Assembly: GCA_030595255.1 (NCBI GenBank)
Contig: JAUVDP010000005.1
Coordinates: forward strand, 1-53,448
DNA length: 53,448 bases
Reading direction: 5' to 3'
Origin: Mycoplasmatota bacterium
Lineage (GTDB): Bacteria; Bacillota_I; Bacilli_A; Izemoplasmatales; Izemoplasmataceae
Under the pieces are notes generated by a model. The model saw only the letters and a program-made list of their open reading frames with translations. It was not told the DNA's origin and did no database searches. The position numbers and the translations under genes are program-made. Position 1 is the stretch's first letter. Each line of letters begins with the position of its first letter. Below, one piece after another: positions 23,539 to 32,506 of the stretch.

Positions 23539-24777
23539 ATGAAAAAACTTAAAGGAAACCTGTTATACGGGCAATCTGGAGGACCAACAAGTGTAATTAA
23601 TGCTTCTGCATATGGTATTATTAAAGAAGCTTTAGAACATAATGATTTAATTGAAGAAGTAATAGTAATGAGACATGGAATTAATGGAGCTTTAAATGAA
23701 GATTTTTACTTTATGAGTGAACAAGATGAATTTGATATTGAATTATTAAAACATACTCCTGGATCTGCGTTTGGATCTGTTCGTTATAAAATCGCGAATT
23801 TTAAAGAAGATGAAACTGATTATGTAAGATTATTATATTTGTTCCAAAAATATAATATTAAATATTTCTTCTATAATGGTGGAAATGATTCAATGGATAC
23901 ATGTTTAAAAATATCTCAATATATGAAATATGTTGATTATGAAGTTAGAGTTATTGGTATTCCAAAAACAATCGATAATGATTTACCTTATACAGATCAT
24001 ACTCCTGGGTATGGTAGTGCAGCTAAATTTATTGCTAATACTATGATGGAAATTAGTTGTGATATGTTAGCTTATCCTAAAGGAAAAGTTACTATAGTTG
24101 AAATTATGGGACGTCACGCAGGATGGCTTACTGCGGCTTCGCATTTAGCTACAGTTAAAGGATTTGGACCTGATTTAATTTACTTACCAGAGGTTCCATT
24201 TTCAATCGAACAATTTAAAAGAGATGTTAGAAGAGTATATGGAGAAAAACATCAATGTTTAATAGCTGTATCTGAAGGATTAAAAAATGAAGAAGGAATG
24301 TTTATTAGTTCTTCTTCAGCACTTAAAGATGCATTTGGACATTTCCAACTTGGTGGTGTTTGTACTAAGTTATCTCAAATATTAAATAATGAAATGAGAA
24401 TCACTTCAAGATCTATTGAACTAGGTACTGTCCAAAGAGCGGCAGCTCATCTTCAAAGTCTAACTGATGTTGAAGAAGCAATAGAAGTTGGTAGACAAGG
24501 TGTTAGATATGCAGTTGCTGGTATTACTGATATAATGGTTACTATTAATAGAGTAAGTACTGAACCTTATAAAGTTAAATTTGGTAAACATCCTCTTAGT
24601 GAAATAGCAAACTTTGAAAGAGTTATGCCACCTGAAATGATTACTAAAGATGGTAATGGAATTACTGCTGAATTTATTACATATGTTAACCCGCTTATTC
24701 AAGGTGAAAATACACCATTGTATAAAGATGGGGTTCAACAATTTAGCATTATGAAACAAAAAAAACGTAAAGACTGA
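23539..24777 (+). CDS. Pyrophosphate-dependent phosphofructokinase
   Basis: Converts fructose 6-phosphate and PPi to fructose 1,6-bisphosphate and Pi, reversibly, in glycolysis/gluconeogenesis. The 412-aa enzyme has GQSGGPTSVINAS at the N terminus. Two residues mark PPi in place of ATP: Asp117 in GGNDS (ATP enzymes have Gly) and Lys143 in IPKTIDND (ATP enzymes have Gly). MGRHAGW follows. The start is ATG 23539, 9 nt after AAGGAG (23524-23529); the ATG at 23530 is too close. Its stop codon lies within the terminator stem. PPi-PFK is typical of Acholeplasma-like organisms. Confidence 0.9.
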   Translation: MKKLKGNLLYGQSGGPTSVINASAYGIIKEALEHNDLIEEVIVMRHGINGALNEDFYFMSEQDEFDIELLKHTPGSAFGSVRYKIANFKEDETDYVRLLYLFQKYNIKYFFYNGGNDSMDTCLKISQYMKYVDYEVRVIGIPKTIDNDLPYTDHTPGYGSAAKFIANTMMEISCDMLAYPKGKVTIVEIMGRHAGWLTAASHLATVKGFGPDLIYLPEVPFSIEQFKRDVRRVYGEKHQCLIAVSEGLKNEEGMFISSSSALKDAFGHFQLGGVCTKLSQILNNEMRITSRSIELGTVQRAAAHLQSLTDVEEAIEVGRQGVRYAVAGITDIMVTINRVSTEPYKVKFGKHPLSEIANFERVMPPEMITKDGNGITAEFITYVNPLIQGENTPLYKDGVQQFSIMKQKKRKD

Positions 24778-24796
24778 GAAATCAGTCTTTTTCTTT
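24768..24796 (+). terminator. Intrinsic terminator overlapping the PFK stop codon
   Basis: Stem AAAGACTGA (24769-24777) with TCAGTCTTT (24782-24790), GAAA loop, T run. Confidence 0.9.
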
Positions 24797-24889
24797 ATAA
24801 TAATATTAATTTATAAGGCTTCTTGTTGAATAGTTATAATATATATGTATACTGATATTAGTTATGTAAGTGTTGACAGAGGTGACAAT

Positions 24890-25603
24890 ATGAGTTTTTC
24901 AAGATTTTTTGGGCATGATATAGACTTCAATTTAGCAATACAACCATTTACATGGCAACATTATTTGTTGATGTTTTTAGGTGTCTTAAGTGTTGTTGTT
25001 ACTTTGTATTATGCTAAGAACTTAAAAGCTTATAAATATGAAAGAATAATAAAGATTGTATTTGTTATTTGGTTATTAGCTTTAGAACTAGCTTATCATC
25101 TTCATTACTGGCTTTTTGGACTATTTAGTGTTCCTTTACATGTATGTAGTTTTGGAGTTTTATTAAGTGTGATTCTATTGCTTACTAATAATAAAAAGGT
25201 ATTTGAAATATTATTTTTTGTAGGTATTTTCGGAGGTCTTTTAGCATTATTTATTCCTAATACTTTAGGATATACATACTATAATATGAGATATTATCAC
25301 TTTATATTCTTACATATGAGTATAGCTATTGTTCCTATCTATTATTATCAAGCATATGGATTTAGAGTTAATCTTTTTTCTATCTATAAAACATTCGGAT
25401 ATTTCATACTTGTTTTACCACTAGTAGTGTATGTGAATTATGTCCAAGATAAGAACTATATGTTTATAGGAGAGAAACCAGCAATAATTGCTGGTTTATT
25501 ACCAGAGTGGCCATATTATATAATATTATTCGCAGTACTAGCTTTATTAATGTTTCATTTATTATATTTTGTTTCTAATATTAATGATAAGAAATTTAAA
25601 TAA
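24890..25603 (+). CDS. YwaF/TIGR02206-family membrane protein
   Basis: A 237-aa protein with seven or eight helices. The conserved motif LPLHVCSFGVLLS-like segment (PLHVCS, about residue 78) followed by the glycine-rich helix and FIFLHMSIAIVP are characteristic of YwaF/TMEM164-like proteins, whose function in bacteria is unknown. ATG 24890 is preceded by AGAGGTGAC; the ATG at 24845 has no site. Monocistronic with its own terminator. Confidence 0.75.
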   Translation: MSFSRFFGHDIDFNLAIQPFTWQHYLLMFLGVLSVVVTLYYAKNLKAYKYERIIKIVFVIWLLALELAYHLHYWLFGLFSVPLHVCSFGVLLSVILLLTNNKKVFEILFFVGIFGGLLALFIPNTLGYTYYNMRYYHFIFLHMSIAIVPIYYYQAYGFRVNLFSIYKTFGYFILVLPLVVYVNYVQDKNYMFIGEKPAIIAGLLPEWPYYIILFAVLALLMFHLLYFVSNINDKKFK

Positions 25604-25604
25604 T

Positions 25605-25630
25605 AGGATACTTTATGTATCCTTTTTATT
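25605..25630 (+). terminator. Intrinsic terminator
   Basis: Stem GGATAC (25606-25611) with GTATCC (25617-25622), then TTTTTATT. Confidence 0.75.
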
Positions 25631-25719
25631 ACTGAATTTTCAAGTCCTTTCTTTTGCATTAAGAAAAAAATAGACTATAATTATACGTATATCGAACATT
25701 TTGTAAACGGAGGAATATT

Positions 25720-26325
25720 ATGAAAGATAAATTAAAAGTTATAAAAGAATATGTAAAAGAGATTTTAAGTAAAGAAGCGACAGGACATGATTATTTTCAT
25801 AGTTTAAGAGTAATGAATAATGCAACTGAAATATCAGTTGATTTAGATGTCAATTTTGAAGTTATTAAGCTTGCTTGTTTAAGTCATGATCTTATAGATA
25901 AAAAAGTAACAGATGATACTGATAAATCAAAAAAAGAACTAATTAGAAAATTAGAACTTACTGGGTATAGTATCGATGTGATAAATGATGTTGTTAATAT
26001 TATTGAAAATGTGTCTTATTCTAAAGGTAACGTACCAAAGTCTTTAGAAGGAAAAATTGTCCAAGATGCTGATAGATTAGATGCACTAGGAGCAATAGGT
26101 ATTGCTAGAACTTTTGCTTATGGTGGAAATAATAACCGTTTAATATATAACCCAGGTAGTGAGGATAATAGTGATTCAATTTATCATTTTTATGATAAAT
26201 TATTTAAGCTTACAAAACTAATGAATACGGCTAATGCACGCGCTATTGCTGAGAAAAGAACTGAATATATGAAAGAGTTTTTATCAACATTCTACAAAGA
26301 ATGGGATGGAAAAGATTTAGAGTAA
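25720..26325 (+). CDS. HD-domain phosphohydrolase (YpgQ/YedJ type)
   Basis: A 201-aa metal-dependent hydrolase. HD residues: His23 and His27 in TGHDYFHSLR, His56-Asp57 in CLSHDLID and Asp118 in VQDADRLDALGAIG, the last being the signature of the YpgQ/YedJ group. YpgQ acts as a (d)NTP pyrophosphatase; the substrate here is not known. A GGAGG site precedes the ATG by about 7 nt. Monocistronic with a strong convergent terminator. Confidence 0.87.
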   Translation: MKDKLKVIKEYVKEILSKEATGHDYFHSLRVMNNATEISVDLDVNFEVIKLACLSHDLIDKKVTDDTDKSKKELIRKLELTGYSIDVINDVVNIIENVSYSKGNVPKSLEGKIVQDADRLDALGAIGIARTFAYGGNNNRLIYNPGSEDNSDSIYHFYDKLFKLTKLMNTANARAIAEKRTEYMKEFLSTFYKEWDGKDLE

Positions 26326-26358
26326 AAAGAGAAGGGCATAAAGATTAATTTAAGTTAT

Positions 26359-26397
26359 AAAAAAAGTTAGAGACACACAAGTCTCTAACTTTTTTAA
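26359..26397. terminator. Bidirectional terminator
   Basis: Perfect 14-pair stem AAAAAGTTAGAGAC (26361-26374) with GTCTCTAACTTTTT (26381-26394) around a 6-nt loop, A and T runs outside. Between convergent genes. Confidence 0.93.
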
Positions 26398-26681
26398 TTC
26401 TTATATAAAATATCTTCGTATTCATCATTTCTTGTTAGTTTAGCTACTGCATATGAACAAATAGGAATTACTTTTAAAGCGTCTTCTCTAGCCATTTTTA
26501 CAACTTCAGCTAATAGTTTACCAGCAATTTGTTTTCCTCTTAATTCAGGAGATACAAATGTATGATCAACTGCGATTACATTTTCTTTTTCATATACCCA
26601 TGTAATATGAGCTATAAAGTTATCATTACTTTCACCTATATAAAATTTATTAGTTCCTTTTTTTACTTGAAATTCATCCAT
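26394..26681 (-). CDS. YjdJ-type GNAT N-acetyltransferase
   Basis: A 95-aa mini-GNAT of the YjdJ/GCN5-related group. The pattern DHTFVSPELRGKQIAGKLL contains the acetyl-CoA P-loop (RGKQIAGKL). It is followed by ICSYAVAKL, where the family has CPY/CSYA...W. It is about half the length of standard GNATs, which is normal for this group. The acceptor is unknown. AGGAGG lies ahead of the ATG. Monocistronic. Confidence 0.87.
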   Translation of the reverse strand: MDEFQVKKGTNKFYIGESNDNFIAHITWVYEKENVIAVDHTFVSPELRGKQIAGKLLAEVVKMAREDALKVIPICSYAVAKLTRNDEYEDILYKN

Positions 26682-26817
26682 GTTGAATCCTCCTAATTAT
26701 CTATTGTATATAGTATATTTGATTTACTAGTTAATTCCAAGTGATGTGAAACATTTTAACATTGAAAAGATATTATATTTAATGTAAAATACATATAAGG
26801 GTTTAAAGAGGTGCGCG

Positions 26818-27966
26818 ATGAATAGAACAAGAAAAGAAAAAATCCAAGATTTTGTATTAAAACTTATAATTCCACTAGTTTACTTGTGGATGTTTTCAGA
26901 TGCAAAGATATCTATAAAGAAAACAGATGAGATAGACTTTAAAAGAAAAGAACCTTATTTAATGCTTGCGAATCATACTTTTATGTTTGATGTAATACAT
27001 GTTCCAATGCGGTTTAAGATACCACCATACGTCGTTGCTTCAAGAACTTTATTCACAAAACAACCAACAAAATTCTTATTAAGCGATGTTGCTCACTGTA
27101 TCCCTAAATCTAAAGGAGCTAGTGATACTAGAACTGCTAGAGGCTTAATTGGAGCTGTTAAAAGAGGATATCCAGTTTTAATATTCCCTGAAGGAAATAC
27201 TACATTTCATGGAAATACTAAGTATATTGAACATTCAACTATGAAGTTAGTTAAGAAGTTAAAAGTTGATGTTATTACTTGTAATGTTAAAGGTGGTTAT
27301 TTATCTAAACCAAGATGGGCAACAAGTAAAAGAAAAAATAGAAGAGTTGAATTAAATTATGAAATTGCTATTCACAAAGATGATTTAGCTAAGCTAAGTA
27401 TTGATGAAATTTCAGAAAAAATAAATGAAAAACTATATAATAATGATTATGAATATCAAAAGAAAGTAATGATAAAAAGACCTGGTAAAAAACTTGCTGA
27501 AGGGTTAGAAAATGTTTTATATATTTGTACAGAATGTAAGAGTGTTAATACTTTAGTAACTAAAGGTAACTCTATTACTTGTACTCACTGTAATACTAAG
27601 GGTAATATGGATGAATATGGTTTAATAAATGGATTTAAATTTAATAACCCAATTGATTGGGATGAATGGCAAAAAGAGTTAAAAGAAGAATTATATAATT
27701 CAATTGTTGATTCAACTGGGCTTCTATTCACTATTAGATTCAAAGATGATTCTGAAGAGTTATTTGGTAAAATAACGCTCCATTATGAAAAAGGATATTT
27801 AAAGATAAATGGAGCTAAGAATTTCACACTTAATATTAAAGATATGATCAATCCAATAATTACATTGAGAAGAGATTTTTCTTTCACTTATCAAGACATT
27901 TATTACTCCATTAAACTAGATAAGTTTGGAGCTAGTTTATTAAGAATTGCTCAAGATAAATATTAA
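26818..27966 (+). CDS. PlsC-like acyltransferase with C-terminal zinc ribbon
   Basis: A 382-aa protein. Residues 1-225 are a lysophospholipid acyltransferase domain: NHTFMFD with His53-x4-Asp58 as catalytic pair, and FPEGNTT (Pro124-Glu125-Gly126) for the glycerophosphate site. This domain adds an acyl chain to lysophosphatidic acid or a similar acceptor at the membrane. Unusually it continues with a zinc ribbon, Cys237-x2-Cys240 ... Cys255-x2-Cys258, and then a 120-aa C-terminal domain I do not recognise. GAGGTG ahead of the ATG. Monocistronic. Confidence 0.82.
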   Translation: MNRTRKEKIQDFVLKLIIPLVYLWMFSDAKISIKKTDEIDFKRKEPYLMLANHTFMFDVIHVPMRFKIPPYVVASRTLFTKQPTKFLLSDVAHCIPKSKGASDTRTARGLIGAVKRGYPVLIFPEGNTTFHGNTKYIEHSTMKLVKKLKVDVITCNVKGGYLSKPRWATSKRKNRRVELNYEIAIHKDDLAKLSIDEISEKINEKLYNNDYEYQKKVMIKRPGKKLAEGLENVLYICTECKSVNTLVTKGNSITCTHCNTKGNMDEYGLINGFKFNNPIDWDEWQKELKEELYNSIVDSTGLLFTIRFKDDSEELFGKITLHYEKGYLKINGAKNFTLNIKDMINPIITLRRDFSFTYQDIYYSIKLDKFGASLLRIAQDKY

Positions 27967-27992
27967 ATAACTAAATAATCAAATAATATAGT

Positions 27993-28021
27993 AAAAAGGC
28001 TTAATATTTAAGCCTTTTTTT
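27993..28021 (+). terminator. Intrinsic terminator
   Basis: Perfect 12-pair stem AAAAAGGCTTAA (27993-28004) with TTAAGCCTTTTT (28008-28019), 3-nt loop. Confidence 0.92.
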
Positions 28022-28029
28022 GGTATAAT
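28001..28029 (+). promoter_or_regulatory. Possible promoter of the 28056 operon
   Basis: Perfect TATAAT at 28024-28029 with a weak TTAATA 17 nt upstream (28001-28006), overlapping the terminator stem, 27 nt before the ATG. Confidence 0.45.
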
Positions 28030-28055
28030 TAAGTAAGCTTAAGGAGGCGAAAAAT

Positions 28056-28787
28056 ATGACAAAAGAACAATTTGATATTTTTACTACAAAGACGAATTCA
28101 TTTTTGAAAAAAGCTAAGCTATATTATGGTTTATTCATATTAATATTTGTAGTTCTACTTATAGGTATGTTTTTCTACCCAGTAGTTTCTTTATTTATGA
28201 CATTTATCATGATACTTACAATTATGGCAATGTTATATCAATTTGTATTTAAAGAATATATTTTTTATACAAGGAAACATGTTGAATACACAAGAATCTC
28301 TTATCATAAACAATTTAAAATAAGTGATGAGGTAGTAAAATTCTTTAATGAAAATGCTTTTCAAAATTTATTTGATATTGGTTATGAGTTAGTGCTTAAG
28401 AATGATGTTTATGTTTTAGCTACTAAGCCAATTGACGATACACCGTTTAATATAGGATTAGCTGTTTATTTTAATGATAATGAAACTGATGCAGTTTCTG
28501 CATCACCTAAAGTATTAAGTAATGAACTTACAGGATATATAATAAAAGCTTCTATTATTAAAGTTGTAATGTTAGTGTCAGATAATTTTTCTGAAGGAGA
28601 AAAAGATTATTTAAAATATAGTGCAGCATTTCATAAAAATACTGTAGTAATTGGACTTGAAAAGAATAAGAATACTTTATACTATAATTATTTCTTAAAT
28701 GGAATGGGATTAAACGACTTCTTAGGTAAATTATTTAAAGTAGATTTAACGTTAGTACCATTTACTGATTTTGAAGATGTAGAATAA
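28056..28787 (+). CDS. Hypothetical two-helix membrane protein with cytoplasmic domain
   Basis: A 243-aa protein with two adjacent helices (about 22-45 and 46-66) after a short N-terminal segment, and a 170-aa soluble C-terminal domain of mixed alpha/beta character. The layout resembles DUF3137-type proteins, but I see no motif that proves it. AAGGAGG precedes the ATG. It is the first of three genes (2 and 11 nt gaps) that all encode membrane proteins and end at the terminator near 29661. Confidence 0.65.
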   Translation: MTKEQFDIFTTKTNSFLKKAKLYYGLFILIFVVLLIGMFFYPVVSLFMTFIMILTIMAMLYQFVFKEYIFYTRKHVEYTRISYHKQFKISDEVVKFFNENAFQNLFDIGYELVLKNDVYVLATKPIDDTPFNIGLAVYFNDNETDAVSASPKVLSNELTGYIIKASIIKVVMLVSDNFSEGEKDYLKYSAAFHKNTVVIGLEKNKNTLYYNYFLNGMGLNDFLGKLFKVDLTLVPFTDFEDVE

Positions 28788-28788
28788 T

Positions 28789-29049
28789 ATGAGTGTATTT
28801 GAGATTGGAATGTTGGTGTGTTTTGGCTTTGCTTGGCCTATATCAATAGCCAAAAGTTTAAAAACAAAAAGTATTAAAGGTAAAAGCCAACTATTTATGT
28901 ATGTTATTATGTTAGGATATTTATTTGGAATGGCTCATAAGATTTCAAATGATTTAGATTTTGTTGTATTTTTGTACGGAATTAACTTCTTAATGGTTTT
29001 TATCGATTTAATGTTATATTATAGAAATAAGAAGTTAGTTACTTTATAG
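28789..29049 (+). CDS. Small PQ-loop/SemiSWEET-like membrane protein
   Basis: An 86-aa protein with three helices. The first carries FGFAWPISIAKSLKTKSIKGKS, a Pro-containing turn followed by a basic TKSxKGKS loop as in PQ-loop/SemiSWEET proteins. The end YRNKKL is common in a conserved clostridial family of this size. SemiSWEETs transport sugars as dimers; whether this one does is unknown. It starts 1 nt after the preceding stop. Confidence 0.6.
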   Translation: MSVFEIGMLVCFGFAWPISIAKSLKTKSIKGKSQLFMYVIMLGYLFGMAHKISNDLDFVVFLYGINFLMVFIDLMLYYRNKKLVTL

Positions 29050-29060
29050 GGAGTGAATTT

Positions 29061-29657
29061 ATGGACACAGTTATAAGATTATCACTTATGATAGTTATTG
29101 GAGGATTTATTGGTTGGATAACTAATAAAGTAGCAATTAAATTATTATTCAGACCTGTTAATCCTGTTAAGATTTTGTTTTTTAGATTTCAAGGTGTATT
29201 TCCAAAAAGAAAAGATCAAATGGCAATTTCTTTAGCAGATACTATTGAAAATGAATTATTATCAAAAGAAGTTATTTTTAATAAGGTTTTAAACGAAGAA
29301 AATTTAGAAAATATTAAAGCGAATTTAAAAGAAACACTTAAAAAGAAAATTACAGAAATCATTCCTTCTATGGTAAGAATGTTTATGGGAGATGTTGATA
29401 AAATGGTCTCTAACTTTATAGATAAAGATGGAGATAAATTATTTGATGAGATGATTGATGAGTTCCAAAAAACAGGACTTGAAAAGCTAAATATTAGAGA
29501 GATTGTTAAAGAAAGAATTGATGAATTAGATTTTATTGAATTTGAAAAAATCATTTTTGGATTAATGTCTAAAGAGTTAAAACACATTGAAATTATTGGT
29601 TTATTTCTAGGAGCATTAATTGGTATTTTACAATTTATTATTGTCACATTTATATAA
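29061..29657 (+). CDS. DUF445 family membrane protein (YheB-like)
   Basis: A 198-aa protein with the diagnostic DUF445 start GGFIGWITNKVAIKLLFRP (about 14-32). A helical, charged middle part (about 50-175) and a C-terminal membrane helix (about 176-198) follow, so both ends are anchored. It is shorter than B. subtilis YheB (about 370 aa). Function unknown. GGAGTGA site, third gene of its operon. Confidence 0.85.
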   Translation: MDTVIRLSLMIVIGGFIGWITNKVAIKLLFRPVNPVKILFFRFQGVFPKRKDQMAISLADTIENELLSKEVIFNKVLNEENLENIKANLKETLKKKITEIIPSMVRMFMGDVDKMVSNFIDKDGDKLFDEMIDEFQKTGLEKLNIREIVKERIDELDFIEFEKIIFGLMSKELKHIEIIGLFLGALIGILQFIIVTFI

Positions 29658-29658
29658 A

Positions 29659-29688
29659 ATAAAACGGCTAAATCTAGCCGTTTTTTGA
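29659..29688. terminator. Bidirectional terminator
   Basis: Stem AAAACGGCTA (29661-29670) with TAGCCGTTTT (29675-29684), 4-nt loop. It overlaps the stop codon of the convergent amidase gene. Confidence 0.9.
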
Positions 29689-31104
29689 TTGGAGTGGATT
29701 AACTCTTTTCTTGATAATTTGCTCTAGAGCATACCCTATTTTAATTAAGTTTTCTTCTTTGTATTTTGGAGCTAAGAAGTAAGTTCCTATTGGAATATTA
29801 TTTGTTTCTTTACCTGAAGGGATAGTCATTGTAGGATATCCACAATGAGGACCAAGACTTGTGTAATTAGCAAAGTAAATTAAATCTAGATTATTTTTAT
29901 CAAAGATTTTATCTATTACTTTTATTGTATCTTCTCTTTCCTTAATTCCTTTTAAGTACTCTTCTTCATTCATTCTTCCTGAAGTATTATATTCACATTC
30001 TTCTAGAAGTTTTTGTCCATATTTTAGACAAACAACATCATTATTTCTATTGAATTCTACAATCTCTTTTAACGTCTTAATTTTTGTATTATTTCCAAGT
30101 GAACTTAAGTAGTTATTAATATTTCTTTTAAACTCATATTTCATAACATAAAAGATATAATCTGTTTGTTTGATATTTAAATCCTTAACTATAATAGCAC
30201 CAGCATCTTCCATAACTTTTACATTGTAATTAAAGACTTTCTTTTTAGCTTCTGATAATTTATCATAACGAGCTTTGTCAATTCCTATACGTGCACCTTG
30301 TAAGGCGTTTTTATCTAAATATTTTGTGTAATCAATAAACTCATCAGTTTTTTCATTAGTAATAGGATCATTAATATCATTAGATCTTATTGCGCTTAGT
30401 AAAATTGCAGCGTCAGTTACATTTTTAGCCATAGGTCCTGCGGTATCTAATGTTGAAGATATTGGAACAATACCTTTTCTACTTACAAACCCAAGAGTAG
30501 GCTTAATTCCTACAACTCCATTTTGAGCTGCGGGAGACATAATACTTCCCCCAGTTTCAGTTCCTATTGAAACTGGCGCTAAGTTAAGTGTTACACTTAC
30601 AGCGCTTCCTGCGCTTGAACCTGATGGATCTATATCTAAGTTAAACGGACATAAGACTTCTTTACCAAGAGAACTATAACCGTTTCTCATATTATAAGAC
30701 ATAAAATTAGCGAATTCAGTTAGATTAGCTTTACCTAATATAATTGCTCCATTATCTCTTAATTTAGAAGCTATTGTAGCATCGTAATTAGCATAGTTAT
30801 CTTTAAGTGCAAGACTACCTGCGGTAGTATGCATTTTATCCATTGTGTTAATGTTATCTTTTAGTATAACTGGGATACCATGCATTAATCCTCTTACTTT
30901 TCCTTCTAATCTTTCTTTATCTAAAACAGATGCTATATTTAAGGCATCTGGGTTTACTTCTAGTACAGAGTTATAATTGATCTTTCCGTTATCAATATTA
31001 ACTATTCTATCCATATATATTAAAACTAAATCTCTTGAAGTAATAATTCCTGAATTTAAGGCTTCTTGGAGCTCTAAAATATTCTTCTCAACAACATCAA
31101 ACAT
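29674..31104 (-). CDS. Amidase signature family enzyme
   Basis: A 476-aa amidase. The Ser-cisSer-Lys triad is present: Lys82 in VILKDN, cis-Ser163 in SGSSAGSA and nucleophile Ser187 in GTETGGSIMSPA. The sequence lacks the C-terminal features of GatA and stands apart from gatB/C, so it is more likely a catabolic amidase (aryl/aliphatic or peptide amide) than the tRNA enzyme. No signal peptide is seen, so cytoplasmic. AGGAGG ahead of the ATG. Divergent from the PHP gene. Confidence 0.9.
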   Translation of the reverse strand: MFDVVEKNILELQEALNSGIITSRDLVLIYMDRIVNIDNGKINYNSVLEVNPDALNIASVLDKERLEGKVRGLMHGIPVILKDNINTMDKMHTTAGSLALKDNYANYDATIASKLRDNGAIILGKANLTEFANFMSYNMRNGYSSLGKEVLCPFNLDIDPSGSSAGSAVSVTLNLAPVSIGTETGGSIMSPAAQNGVVGIKPTLGFVSRKGIVPISSTLDTAGPMAKNVTDAAILLSAIRSNDINDPITNEKTDEFIDYTKYLDKNALQGARIGIDKARYDKLSEAKKKVFNYNVKVMEDAGAIIVKDLNIKQTDYIFYVMKYEFKRNINNYLSSLGNNTKIKTLKEIVEFNRNNDVVCLKYGQKLLEECEYNTSGRMNEEEYLKGIKEREDTIKVIDKIFDKNNLDLIYFANYTSLGPHCGYPTMTIPSGKETNNIPIGTYFLAPKYKEENLIKIGYALEQIIKKRVNPLQSKNG

Positions 31105-31155
31105 ATTAACTCCTCCTTTGCATATCTATTATATCATATTTAAGTAATTAATAAG

Positions 31156-31183
31156 TTGAATTATTTGTCTTAAGCCCTATAAT
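31156..31183 (+). promoter_or_regulatory. Promoter of the PHP phosphatase gene
   Basis: TTGAAT (31156-31161), 16-nt spacer, perfect TATAAT (31178-31183), 34 nt before the ATG. Confidence 0.6.
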
Positions 31184-31217
31184 ATGTTATTTTAGTAACT
31201 GTAAAAGAGGTGTTATT

Positions 31218-32042
31218 ATGAAGGCAGATTTACATATGCATAGTACCTTATCAGATGGTCGTTTATCCCCTTTTGATGTTATTAAAAGAGCTAAAAAAAA
31301 TGGTACTGATATTATTGCTTTAACAGACCATGATATTTGTGGGAATGTTGAAGATAATATAGCTTTAGCTATGGAACAAGGAATTGCTTTTATTCCTGGT
31401 ATTGAGTTATCAACTGTTCATGAAAATAAATCAGTTCATGTTTTAGGTTATTTTAGAGATAATTCATATAAAAGTAAAGAGATGATATCTTATTATAAAG
31501 AGATAAAAGAAGCTAGAGAAAATAGAGCTATGAAATTCTTAACGAATTTAAAAGAAATTTTTAATATTGAAATTTCTTATGAAGAAGTTTTATCTTATTC
31601 AGATGGTATTGTTGCTAGACCTCATATCGCAAAGGCAGTAGTTAACAATTATCCTGAATATAGTTTTGATGATGTGTTTAGTAAACTCATTGGTGATGAT
31701 TCTAAGGCTTATGTGCCAACATGTAAGTTAAGTGTAGAAGAAGGTATAGACTTATTAAGAAGAAACAATTGTGTTGTAGTTTTAGCACATCCTACCTTAC
31801 TTAAACCACATATAAAGGATTATGTTTTATCAAGAAATTTTGATGGAGTTGAAGCAGTATATTTAAGAAATAAAGATGGAGAAGAACAACAGTTTAGAAC
31901 TCTAGCTATTGCTAGAGATTTGATAATAACTGGTGGTAGTGATTTTCATGGTATAATTAATGACAGTAATCATGGAGATATTGGAGATGTATTTATAAAA
32001 GATGAGGATTTAACAAAATTTTTAAATAAATATAACAATTAA
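31218..32042 (+). CDS. PHP-domain phosphoesterase (nucleoside bisphosphate phosphatase type)
   Basis: A 274-aa metal-dependent phosphoesterase. All four PHP motifs are present: DLHMHSTLSDG, LTDHD, the Glu of IPGIELS, RPHIA, AHP and the final GSDFHG. This set fits the trimetal PHP enzymes such as YciV/RNase AM, which release phosphate from 3',5'-bisphosphonucleotides and short 5' RNA ends. The exact substrate is inference. AGAGGTG site. Next gene after 48 nt. Confidence 0.87.
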   Translation: MKADLHMHSTLSDGRLSPFDVIKRAKKNGTDIIALTDHDICGNVEDNIALAMEQGIAFIPGIELSTVHENKSVHVLGYFRDNSYKSKEMISYYKEIKEARENRAMKFLTNLKEIFNIEISYEEVLSYSDGIVARPHIAKAVVNNYPEYSFDDVFSKLIGDDSKAYVPTCKLSVEEGIDLLRRNNCVVVLAHPTLLKPHIKDYVLSRNFDGVEAVYLRNKDGEEQQFRTLAIARDLIITGGSDFHGIINDSNHGDIGDVFIKDEDLTKFLNKYNN

Positions 32043-32090
32043 TTAATATTAAGTAGTATAATATAGATAGAGGTCAAAGGAGTTGATTTT

Positions 32091-32444
32091 ATGGGAAACA
32101 AGAAAATTTCTGGAGAATTAAGATACAAAGATAAAGGTCAAGTAACATACAATATTATAGAAGAAAAAAATAAGGATTTAAGAGATTGCCTTGAAATGAT
32201 TTATGAAGATGATGGTAAAAGATATGATTGGCATTACTATTGGCAAGAAGATGGTAAAAATGCATTAGATCACATTAGAGAAATATCATATGAAAATATG
32301 AAGGCAGGATTTGTAAAACATATTAATAAACATGGATATATCCTTCACAAAGGAGAGTATCAACTATTGAAAGAATGTATCGTTATTTTCATTAGTCATA
32401 AAGACTATGTATTAGAACGTTGTGAAAGATTTGGACTTAAATAG
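32091..32444 (+). CDS. Conserved-looking hypothetical protein
   Basis: A 117-aa soluble protein rich in charged residues, Tyr and Trp (DWHYYWQEDGK near 46-56), with Cys32, Cys94 and Cys110. No signal peptide or membrane helix. I do not recognise the family. AAAGGAG site, 48 nt after the PHP gene and followed by a perfect terminator, so it may be expressed with the PHP gene. Confidence 0.6.
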   Translation: MGNKKISGELRYKDKGQVTYNIIEEKNKDLRDCLEMIYEDDGKRYDWHYYWQEDGKNALDHIREISYENMKAGFVKHINKHGYILHKGEYQLLKECIVIFISHKDYVLERCERFGLK

Positions 32445-32458
32445 AATAAATTAAACAA

Positions 32459-32490
32459 ACATTTAAAACAGCCTGTTTTAAATGTTTTTA
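32459..32490 (+). terminator. Intrinsic terminator
   Basis: Perfect 12-pair stem ACATTTAAAACA (32459-32470) with TGTTTTAAATGT (32474-32485), 3-nt loop, T run. Confidence 0.88.
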
Positions 32491-32506
32491 ATATAAGGAG
32501 AATTTT

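Noticed and set aside
29216-29647. A 143-codon minus-strand frame opposite the DUF445 gene, and similar long antisense frames opposite mreB (36118-36483) and RnfE (7834-8022)
   Set aside because: They are mirror frames of well-supported genes, rich in Ser/Asn/Ile from antisense codons, and lack ribosome sites.
29674-31104. Assignment of the amidase as GatA of the tRNA amidotransferase
   Set aside because: No gatB or gatC next to it and the substrate region differs; the general amidase family is the safer call.
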